Shown here piece after piece: positions 1 through 6,843 of a stretch of DNA of 10,783 nt; the first letter of the stretch is position 1, and each line of letters starts with the position of its first letter. The stretch spans positions 1-10,783 of the forward strand of contig JAESQI010000286.1 of assembly GCA_016765255.1 (NCBI GenBank), written 5' to 3'. The notes below the pieces were generated by a model. It saw nothing but the letters and a program-made list of their open reading frames with translations. It searched no databases and had not been told where the DNA came from. The DNA is from Robiginitomaculum sp. (GTDB taxonomy: Bacteria; Pseudomonadota; Alphaproteobacteria; Caulobacterales; Maricaulaceae). The translations under genes were made by a program, and so were the position numbers.

Positions 1-2
1 AT

Positions 3-137
3 GCATCAGGTAATAATACTTCCAATGATTGGAATGTATCCTACAATTCAGCGGCAAACCCTACTCCAGATCAAAGTTTTACTGGAAGTGTATCAGCTTC
101 GGCAAATTTGCCAAAGCCTTTACAAAGTCACCTTTAA
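3..137 (+). CDS. Possible 3' end of a secreted or surface protein (partial)
   Basis: An open frame enters from the left edge and ends at TAA 135-137, giving 44 residues. The composition is rich in Asn, Ser, Thr, Ala and Pro (for example DWNVSYNSAANPTPDQ), as often seen in exported proteins. No family is recognised. Only the first 25 or so codons lie outside the opposite-strand receiver gene; the last 19 are antisense to the receiver's C-terminus, so coding constraint cannot be read cleanly there. If real, the two genes converge and overlap by 59 bases. The alternative is a chance open frame in a short stretch, which is why confidence is low. Confidence 0.33.
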   Translation, partial: ASGNNTSNDWNVSYNSAANPTPDQSFTGSVSASANLPKPLQSHL

Positions 138-462
138 TGGGTTTGCCGACACATTCAAAGGCGCCAATCCGCAAAGCTTCGATGGTATCAGATGCGCCTT
201 TTTGGGTTAAGGTCGAGACCATAATTACGGGCATAGGGCGGAGCTTCATAATTTTTTCAAGAAATTGTAAACCGCTCATACGCGGCATTTCAATGTCGAG
301 TGTCAGCACATCTGGGTTTAACCGCTTGATCTCTTCTCGTGCTTCATAAGGATCGCCCGCTTCTCCAACCACTTCTATGGCTGGGTCAGACTTTAGGACT
401 ATTTTGATCACAGCCCGCATAGTGGGTGAATCGTCAATTACTAGAACTCGCACCCGTTCCAT
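79..462 (-). CDS. Stand-alone response-regulator receiver, CheB N-terminal type
   Basis: A 127-residue single receiver domain. The acidic pocket is D10-D11, the phospho-acceptor is D56 (in LTLDIEMPRMSG), the switch hydroxyl is S83 or T84 (VIMVSTLT) and the conserved lysine is K107. The MPRMSGLQFLEKIMKLRPMPVIMVS-type stretch is characteristic of the receiver half of the CheB methylesterase rather than CheY. However, the protein stops right after the receiver, so the linker and the methylesterase domain (GxSxGG) are absent. The other reverse frames of bases 1-78 also contain stops. The start is set by AGGAGG at 467-472, four bases before ATG. It lies 55 bases downstream of the chemoreceptor gene on the same strand with no terminator seen between, so the two are probably co-transcribed. 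Likely role: a phosphate-accepting partner of a CheA kinase, either a CheY-like output or a phosphate sink. A truncated cheB remnant is the alternative. Confidence 0.85.
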   Translation of the reverse strand: MERVRVLVIDDSPTMRAVIKIVLKSDPAIEVVGEAGDPYEAREEIKRLNPDVLTLDIEMPRMSGLQFLEKIMKLRPMPVIMVSTLTQKGASDTIEALRIGAFECVGKPIKGDFVKALANLPKLIHFQ

Positions 463-517
463 GAAGCCTCCTATTGGTATTCAAGATAATTTTTAAATGG
501 GTTTACGGCAATTTACT

Positions 518-3145
518 TTAAAAATCTTGCCAGTCATTATCTTCTTCGCTGTCCATTTCCAGATCAAGAGCGTTTGAGCCTTGTGTGGCCGCAAAATATG
601 TGGCCGCTCTTTTTTGTTGCGCCGCGACAGGAGATGCCCCACCCCCCGCAGGAATAGTTTGCGTATTTATGCTGGTTACAGAGTTCGGTATACCGCCTGT
701 ACCAATATCAAACTGACGCACCAGCGCCGTCATTTCTTCCGCGTCATTCGTAAGCGTGTGGCATGCCGCTGTGGACTCCTCGACCATAGCTGCATTTTGC
801 TGGGTGGTTTTATCCATCTCGTTAATTGCCGTATTGACTTCTCCAAGCCCTGTTGCTTGCTCTTGCGCAGACGCGGCAATATCTGAAACAAGCTCGCTAA
901 TCTCAGCAACACTGTCGACAATACCACCCAGTGCTTTGCCAGTTTCACCAACCAATTTCACACCGTGTTCCACATGTTTTCCGCTCGTGGTGATCAGAGT
1001 TTTAATGTCTTTAGCCGCGTCAGATGATCTTTGAGCGAGGGCCCGTACCTCAGAGGCTACAACCGCAAACCCGCGACCAGCCTCACCAGCTCTCGCCGCT
1101 TCGACACCTGCATTCAGGGCAAGTAAGTTGGTTTGGAAAGCAATTTCGTCAATCACGCCAATGATTTTGGAAATCTCATTGGAAGATGTTTTAATTTCGC
1201 TCATGGCCTTAAAGGCGTTTTCAACAACCAGACCACTTTTTTCAGCGTTGGTTTTGGTGACACCAACCACGCTGTTGGCTTTTTCTGCTGATTTAGCTGT
1301 TTGTTGAACGGTCGCTGTCACTTCGTCCAAAGCCGCTGCCGTTTCTTCTAAGGCTGCCGCCTGATTTTCTGTGCGCGTAGCCAAATCCTCAGACGCTTGG
1401 CTCATTTCGCTGGCACCCGTTTGAATACCAACCGCATTGGTTAAGATTGGGCCCATAGTAGAATTTAATTTCGTAACGGCGGCGTTAAAGTCTGTACGAA
1501 GTTTTTCATACTCGCCGCTAAAGGCTTGGTCAATTTTACTGTTTAAATCACCTTCGGCTAATGAATTCAATCCGCTGGCTAGTGTAGAAACAACAAGTGC
1601 TTGTTCTTCTGCATGGCTTGCAAGCTCTGCCTCTGAACGTGAACGGTTATTGTGCGCTTCTGTAACATTATTGGCTATATTAACAATTCTGAAGACCTTG
1701 CCATTAACGTCGACAACTGGGGTGTATGATACATTTAACCAAACTGACTGACCCTGCTTGCCAAAATATTCATACTCGCCGCTCATGGTTTTACCAGCGT
1801 TCATCTTATCCCAAAACTTATTGTAATTACTGGACGAACGTGCCCGCTCGCTGACAAATATGCGGTGATGCTTGCCTACAATCTCTGAAATAGAATATCC
1901 TGTTGCTTTCAAAAAATTCTCATTAGCGGTGATGAGAGTGCCATCTAAGTTAAATTCTATAATACTTTGGTCACGGTCAAGAGCGCTCATAATCCCACTA
2001 TTGGTTCGAGCCTCTGTGACATGGTCCCATTCGAGGGAATTACCCACATGATTTCCGCTAGCGTCCATCACCGTGCTAAAACTTAAGGAAAATTTCAAAT
2101 CACCAACTGAAATATCTGTACGGAAGGGCATTTTTGACGGATTGGCCAATAGTTTTCGTTGATGCTCTGGGTGCTTTTGGAATATGTCAATACACGTGCC
2201 GACAATATTTTTTGGGTCAAAATTTGGAAATACGTCTTTGAAAGCTTCGGCGTGATCAGAGAATAATTCCATTGACGATTGATTAACGAACGTCACCATT
2301 AAATCTCTATCCACCACCATCATTGCCATAGAAGAACCGTCAAATGATGAGCCTTTAAATGTGGATACAGTTTGTTGCTCAACAGCTTTAGTCACATCGC
2401 TAGCAATTTTTACCACTTTAAACGGCTTACCACTGGCATCTATCACTGTGTTATAAGCCGCCTCTAGCTTTACCAAAGACCCGTCTTTTGTATAGCGATC
2501 AAATATTCCCGCCACCGTTTCACCGCTGCGTAGTTTTGCCCAGAACTCTTCATACTCGGTAGATTTGCGGTACTCCTTGCTGACAAATTTTGAATGGTGT
2601 TCACCAAGAACTTCCTCTTCGCCATACCCCATAGTCGCGCAAAAATTATCATTGGCTTTGGTGACTTTACCGTCCATAGTAAACTCAATGATGGCCTGAT
2701 TTTCGCTTATAGCAGAAATGAGGCCAGCATTGGTGCAGCGACTCATTTGCAAACCTGTCACATCACTGGCAATTTTCACCACTTTAAACGGCGTATCCGT
2801 CTCGTCCAATACAGATGTATAGCTTGCGTCTAACCAAAGCGTATCGCCTTGTTTATTAAACCGTTCGAAAATCCCCGCCACGTTTTTACCGCTGTTTAAG
2901 TCTTGCCAAAGTTCTTTATATTTAGCGGATGTTTTGTGTTCGTCGCTGACAAACATGGAATGGTGCTGGCCTGTAATTTCTTCAAGGCTATAGCCTACCG
3001 ACTTTAGAAAGTTTTTATTGGCGGTAATGATTGTCCCGTCTAGGTTAAATTCTATTATGGCGTGGCCACGGTTAAGCGCGCCGACAATCTCCGCATTGGT
3101 TCGAGTTACATCCTTTGTTCTTTTTAATTTTTTAAAAAAACTCAT
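518..3145 (-). CDS. Soluble multi-PAS methyl-accepting chemotaxis protein
   Basis: An 875-residue chemoreceptor with no signal peptide or membrane segment, so cytoplasmic. Domains in order: PAS 1 (about 17-135), PAS 2 (141-255), a divergent PAS-like region (267-380), PAS 4 (385-497), a HAMP-like segment (515-570, around LNSLAEGDLNSKID) and a methyl-accepting signalling hairpin (575-810). The hairpin tip is at about 666-701 (EIAFQTNLLALNAGVEAARA) and binds CheA/CheW in this family. PAS 1, 2 and 4 share a G-x-HH-x-x-FV motif and a WLD/WLN-type strand. The C-terminus is a flexible tail ending in DWQDF, which fits the xWxxF pentapeptide that tethers CheR/CheB in other receptors. Start: an upstream TTG at 3160 keeps the frame open, but GGAGA at 3152-3156 lies six bases before ATG 3145, so MSFFKKLK is preferred. 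The architecture resembles soluble PAS receptors such as BdlA or Aer2. The ligand or cofactor (heme, flavin, other) cannot be told from sequence. Confidence 0.93.
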   Translation of the reverse strand: MSFFKKLKRTKDVTRTNAEIVGALNRGHAIIEFNLDGTIITANKNFLKSVGYSLEEITGQHHSMFVSDEHKTSAKYKELWQDLNSGKNVAGIFERFNKQGDTLWLDASYTSVLDETDTPFKVVKIASDVTGLQMSRCTNAGLISAISENQAIIEFTMDGKVTKANDNFCATMGYGEEEVLGEHHSKFVSKEYRKSTEYEEFWAKLRSGETVAGIFDRYTKDGSLVKLEAAYNTVIDASGKPFKVVKIASDVTKAVEQQTVSTFKGSSFDGSSMAMMVVDRDLMVTFVNQSSMELFSDHAEAFKDVFPNFDPKNIVGTCIDIFQKHPEHQRKLLANPSKMPFRTDISVGDLKFSLSFSTVMDASGNHVGNSLEWDHVTEARTNSGIMSALDRDQSIIEFNLDGTLITANENFLKATGYSISEIVGKHHRIFVSERARSSSNYNKFWDKMNAGKTMSGEYEYFGKQGQSVWLNVSYTPVVDVNGKVFRIVNIANNVTEAHNNRSRSEAELASHAEEQALVVSTLASGLNSLAEGDLNSKIDQAFSGEYEKLRTDFNAAVTKLNSTMGPILTNAVGIQTGASEMSQASEDLATRTENQAAALEETAAALDEVTATVQQTAKSAEKANSVVGVTKTNAEKSGLVVENAFKAMSEIKTSSNEISKIIGVIDEIAFQTNLLALNAGVEAARAGEAGRGFAVVASEVRALAQRSSDAAKDIKTLITTSGKHVEHGVKLVGETGKALGGIVDSVAEISELVSDIAASAQEQATGLGEVNTAINEMDKTTQQNAAMVEESTAACHTLTNDAEEMTALVRQFDIGTGGIPNSVTSINTQTIPAGGGASPVAAQQKRAATYFAATQGSNALDLEMDSEEDNDWQDF

Positions 3146-3151
3146 CTTTGT

Positions 3152-3156
3152 TCTCC
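3152..3156 (-). promoter_or_regulatory. Shine-Dalgarno deciding the PAS receptor start
   Basis: GGAGA on the minus strand, six bases before ATG 3145. It sits inside the five-codon extension that would begin at TTG 3160, so it argues for the ATG start. Confidence 0.75.
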
Positions 3157-3240
3157 GCAATACATTTTGGCCTTTTTATGCACAATTGTATTTTCTTCCC
3201 CAAGGCTACGCCCTAAATTTTCACATGCTGACATACAACA

Positions 3241-3265
3241 TCTTGGTGTTTGGTATTAACCAAGA
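3241..3265. promoter_or_regulatory. Inverted repeat in the divergent chemoreceptor intergenic region
   Basis: TCTTGGT (3241-3247) and ACCAAGA (3259-3265) are perfect 7-bp arms separated by 11 bases. A second TTGGT (3250-3254) can pair with the same right arm across only four bases. It lies near the middle of the 252-base region between the two divergent receptor genes. It could be an operator shared by both, but no regulator is identified and no convincing -35/-10 pair was found around it. Confidence 0.3.
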
Positions 3266-3397
3266 AGGTAAACAAACAGTTTCTGGTCCGAAACAAATAT
3301 GGGCGCTCCACCTTATGGTAATACCCAATTTTGTTTACGCTTTGCTAATCAACTCCGCCTAGCGTGGTTTCCATATGATTATAAAAAGGACGTGCCC

Positions 3398-4753
3398 ATG
3401 TCGCTCGCACAAATCAAGCAAGATTACGTAACACCGAACCCCAATGATATGCAGGCCCTGATAAAAGCCTATCTGCAAGACCTGATAGATAATAAATTAG
3501 AAAACCTGCCAACGGGTTCTGACGAGGTTTCAGTACTGATTCAAACCCTCGCAGGGAAAATGCAAACCCGCGTGGGGACAGAGATGAGCCGCTGCGTCAA
3601 TCTCTCTATTGAAGTCAACGAAACGGCGATATTCTCGGCCAAAATGCTCAATGACATTCGCAATGTTGACCACCAGACCCAAGGCATTGCGGTGGCTGCT
3701 GAAGAAATGGTGGCGACCGTCAAAGAAATCGAAACCTACGGCACCAATATAGCCACCCAAGCCGTCGAAGCTCAAAGCGCAACCAAATCTGGCGCCGAGG
3801 CTGTACGCAACGCAACAACAAATATGGGCGAGATTACTAAGGCCGTGAATATGGGGGTTGAGCAGGTTAATGTTCTATCCGAATTCACCGACAAAATTAG
3901 CGGCATTGCGGTTGATATTAAAAAAATCGCCGAACACACCAATATGCTGGCCATTAACGCCATGATTGAGGCCGCTAGGGCTGGGGAAACGGGCAAAGGG
4001 TTTGCAGTGATCGCGGGCGAAGTTAAATCTCTCGCTGGCAAAACGGCTATTTCCACCGAGGAAATTGGCGGCATTATCATTGACCTACAAGACAAGATGA
4101 AAACCGTCATCGAATGTATGGACAATAGCACTATAGCTGTGGAAACAGGTCAAACTGCAATTACGGAAGTCGATACTCGTATGGCCGAAATTGATCGAAC
4201 CATTACAGTCGTAACCGAAAACACCTCACAAATCTCCAATGCACTGCGCGAGCAAAATCAGGCCTCCAATGAAGTGGCGCAAGGCATTGCTGTCATTGCG
4301 GCCAGTTCCAGCGGTTCTCTTGAAGGGATTGAGAGCATTGTTAATTCTATGGACAAGGTCGAAGCCCTGATTACAGAACAAATCACGGCGCTGGCTGAAT
4401 TTGAAGTCCCCGCCAAGGTGATTAAACTGGCCCAGTCTGATCATGTAATTTGGAAGAAGAAACTGGCCAATATGGTAACAGGGCGGGCGGGTCTTAAAGC
4501 CGACGAACTGGCCGATCACCATTCTTGCCGATTGGGCAAATGGTATGACAATGTTACCGATCCAAAATACTTAAACAATCCAGCCTTTATCGAGCTTAAA
4601 GGCCCGCATAAGCTTGTCCATCAACACGGGATTGACGCGGTGAAACTCTATAATGCCCAAAACACCAAACAAGCCCTTGCAGAGATTAGTATCGTCGAAG
4701 ACGCCTCCAAAGATGTGCTACGCCTGTTGGCTATTTTGGAAAAACAAGGCTAA
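3398..4753 (+). CDS. Soluble chemoreceptor with C-terminal CZB zinc-binding domain
   Basis: A 451-residue cytoplasmic methyl-accepting chemotaxis protein with no membrane segment. Residues 1-60 are a short N-terminal region without a recognised sensor. The signalling coiled coil follows, with its hairpin tip at about 177-197 (IAEHTNMLAINAMIEAARAG). Residues 349-450 form a CZB (chemoreceptor zinc-binding) domain. Its expected ligands are all present: H349 (DHVIW), C377 (CRLGKWY), H404 and H408 (PHKLVHQH), matching the 3-His/1-Cys site known in TlpD and DgcZ. In that family the domain senses zinc or oxidation of the zinc-bound cysteine, for example by hypochlorous acid. Start: the frame is open from 3299, but AAGGA at 3386-3390 lies seven bases before ATG 3398. 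It is divergent from the PAS receptor gene. No xWxxF pentapeptide is present at its C-terminus (EKQG). Confidence 0.92.
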   Translation: MSLAQIKQDYVTPNPNDMQALIKAYLQDLIDNKLENLPTGSDEVSVLIQTLAGKMQTRVGTEMSRCVNLSIEVNETAIFSAKMLNDIRNVDHQTQGIAVAAEEMVATVKEIETYGTNIATQAVEAQSATKSGAEAVRNATTNMGEITKAVNMGVEQVNVLSEFTDKISGIAVDIKKIAEHTNMLAINAMIEAARAGETGKGFAVIAGEVKSLAGKTAISTEEIGGIIIDLQDKMKTVIECMDNSTIAVETGQTAITEVDTRMAEIDRTITVVTENTSQISNALREQNQASNEVAQGIAVIAASSSGSLEGIESIVNSMDKVEALITEQITALAEFEVPAKVIKLAQSDHVIWKKKLANMVTGRAGLKADELADHHSCRLGKWYDNVTDPKYLNNPAFIELKGPHKLVHQHGIDAVKLYNAQNTKQALAEISIVEDASKDVLRLLAILEKQG

Positions 4754-4828
4754 AACCCCACCCTATTCTGCGCTGTAGATTATCAGCCCATATTGTGCTA
4801 CATCTTGATGCTTCATCAGGGGGTCAAT

Positions 4829-6775
4829 ATGAACAAATATGTTTTAACAAGTGCAATTTTGTCACTCACTCTCACATCATGTGCGCCGCGCAATGATAAA
4901 CCACACGAAACCAATGTGGGGGAACCCGAAACGCAGAAGGTATTTAAAACTTACCCCGCACAATTATTTCACCAAACAATTAGTTACGGCCTCGCCAATT
5001 CTGGAGGGTATACATTTTCCCATGACGGGTCAAAATTGCTGATTAGCTCTGACAAGAGCGGGATATTTAATGCTTATACACTGTCCCTAGACGGCGTCTC
5101 TACCCCAATGACCAGTTCAACGGACTTCCCCTATTACGCCCAATCTTTCTTCCCCAAAGATGACCGCATACTTCTCCAAGGCGATCAGGGTGGTAATGAA
5201 CTTGACCATGTTTTTGTGCGCGCAGTAAGCGGCGACCTGACCGATTTAACACCGGGCGATAAGGTTAAAGCTTCATTTATCGGCTGGCACGAAAATGGAA
5301 ATGATTTTTATATTTCCACAAATGAACGTGATCCCTCCTCGAATGATGTCTATCTTTATCATGCAAGCGATTATAGCCGCGAACTGGTTTTTAAAAATCG
5401 CAAACTTAATATTGGCGCTATCAGTCCTGACGGAAAATATCTGAGCTTGGTGCAAACCATTACCAGCGCCAATGCAGATATTTTTATAATTGATCTCACC
5501 AAAAAAGAGGCAATACCCGAACTGATTACCAAGCATATTGGCAATATCAGTTACGGTGTTTATGGTTTTACTCCCGATAGCCAAAACCTTGCATTTGCCA
5601 CCGATGAATTTGGTGAGTTTAATCAGGCGTGGACATATAACATTGCCAGTGGGGATAAAAAACTCCTGCTCAAGACAGACTGGAATGTCTCTTATATTAC
5701 CTATAGCCCAAGTGGGCGCTACCGCGTCAGCGCCGTTAACGCAGACGGCGTCACCGAAGTTGAAATATTTGACACCAACACCAAAACACCTGTTGTTCTA
5801 ACAGGTGTGCAAGCGGGAGAGCTTTCCCAAATTCGCTTTAACAGTGACGAAAGTAAAATGGCCTTTGGCCTCAATACCGATACATCGCCTCGAAATATTT
5901 TCGTCGCAAATTTATCCAGCGGCGAGGCCCGTAAATTAACAACAGCTTTGCCCGAAGGTATCTCGGAAGATAATTTGGTAACCGCGTCTATTGTTCGCTA
6001 TTCAAGTTTTGATGGCCTGCAAATCCCGAGCATACTCTATATGCCAAAACAGGCGAGCGCCAAAACGCCAGTGCCTGCACTTGTCTGGGTGCACGGCGGG
6101 CCGGGTGGGCAAAGCACGAAAGGCTATTCGGCCATGATTCAACATCTGGTCAATCATGGCTATGCTGTGCTGGCGGCCAATAATAGAGGCTCGTCGGGTT
6201 ATGGTAAAACTTTTTATCATCTGGACGACCGCAAACACGGGGAAGATGACCTTGTCGACATTGTCTACGCAAGAGTATATCTTGAAGGGTTAAGCGGCAT
6301 AGACAAAGACCGTATTGGCATTATTGGCGGCTCTTACGGTGGCTATATGACTATGGCGGCCCTCGCCTTTCATCCTGACGTTTTTGATGTGGGGGTTAAT
6401 ATATTTGGCGTGACAAATTGGGAGCGTACCTTAAAAAGCATTCCCGCATTTTGGGGCGCGTTTCGCGATGCGCTTTACGACGAAATGGGCGACCCCGCCA
6501 CAGACCAAGAACGGCACCGCCGCATTTCACCTCTGTTTCACGCAGAAACCATCACCAAGCCGCTTTATGTGGTGCAAGGGGCGAATGACCCGCGTGTCCT
6601 GCAAGTTGAAAGTGACGAAATGGTCAAAGCCGTACGCGCCAACGGCGTAGAGGTTGACTATGTGTTATTCCCTGACGAAGGGCATGGTTTCCAAAAACGC
6701 AAAAACCGCATCACCAATTCAGAGCGGATTGTACAATTCCTCGACAAAAACCTCAAAGGCCTTGAAACCGAGTAA
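4829..6775 (+). CDS. S9-family serine peptidase, lipoprotein
   Basis: A 648-residue enzyme of the prolyl oligopeptidase (S9) family, which cleaves short peptides, often releasing N-terminal dipeptides or acyl-residues. The N-terminus MNKYVLTSAILSLTLTSC is a lipoprotein signal with acylation at C18, so the protein is probably anchored in the periplasm or outer membrane. Residues about 48-388 form a TolB/WD-like beta-propeller, with repeated blades such as FSHDGSKLLIS, ISPDGKYLSLV and YSPSGRYRVSA. Residues about 390-648 are the alpha/beta-hydrolase. HGGPGG (422-427) is the oxyanion-hole loop, S502 (GGSYGGYM) the nucleophile, D587 (GANDPRV) the acid and H619 (DEGHGF) the base, so the triad is intact. 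Start: an in-frame ATG at 4793 exists, but AGGGGG at 4818-4823 and the lipobox support 4829. It is 75 bases after the CZB receptor gene; a shared transcript is possible but not shown. The exact S9 subfamily and substrate are unknown. Confidence 0.93.
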   Translation: MNKYVLTSAILSLTLTSCAPRNDKPHETNVGEPETQKVFKTYPAQLFHQTISYGLANSGGYTFSHDGSKLLISSDKSGIFNAYTLSLDGVSTPMTSSTDFPYYAQSFFPKDDRILLQGDQGGNELDHVFVRAVSGDLTDLTPGDKVKASFIGWHENGNDFYISTNERDPSSNDVYLYHASDYSRELVFKNRKLNIGAISPDGKYLSLVQTITSANADIFIIDLTKKEAIPELITKHIGNISYGVYGFTPDSQNLAFATDEFGEFNQAWTYNIASGDKKLLLKTDWNVSYITYSPSGRYRVSAVNADGVTEVEIFDTNTKTPVVLTGVQAGELSQIRFNSDESKMAFGLNTDTSPRNIFVANLSSGEARKLTTALPEGISEDNLVTASIVRYSSFDGLQIPSILYMPKQASAKTPVPALVWVHGGPGGQSTKGYSAMIQHLVNHGYAVLAANNRGSSGYGKTFYHLDDRKHGEDDLVDIVYARVYLEGLSGIDKDRIGIIGGSYGGYMTMAALAFHPDVFDVGVNIFGVTNWERTLKSIPAFWGAFRDALYDEMGDPATDQERHRRISPLFHAETITKPLYVVQGANDPRVLQVESDEMVKAVRANGVEVDYVLFPDEGHGFQKRKNRITNSERIVQFLDKNLKGLETE

Positions 6776-6810
6776 ACAAAAAACCCGCCCTCACTTGCAT
6801 GAGGACGGGT
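6776..6810 (-). terminator. Intrinsic terminator of the adhesin gene
   Basis: Arms ACCCGCCCTCA (6783-6793) and TGAGGACGGGT (6800-6810) pair over 11 bp with one C-A mismatch around a six-base loop. On the minus strand the stem is followed by TTTTTTG (6782-6776), a good U-tract, 33 bases after the adhesin stop. On the plus strand the downstream run (AAAATTTATTT) is poor, so the site may stop the convergent peptidase transcript only weakly. The U-tract begins directly after the peptidase stop codon. Confidence 0.8.
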
Positions 6811-6843
6811 GGATAAAATTTATTTAAAAATCTGGTGTGTCAA

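Noticed and set aside
1..78. A frameshifted CheB methylesterase continuation after the receiver stop
   Set aside because: The reverse-strand frames here contain stops and show no GxSxGG-type motif, although the stretch is too short to exclude a remnant further left.
4806..4818. A small hairpin TGATG-CTT-CATCA just before the peptidase ribosome-binding site
   Set aside because: A stem of only five base pairs with no T-tract is too weak to call a terminator or control element.
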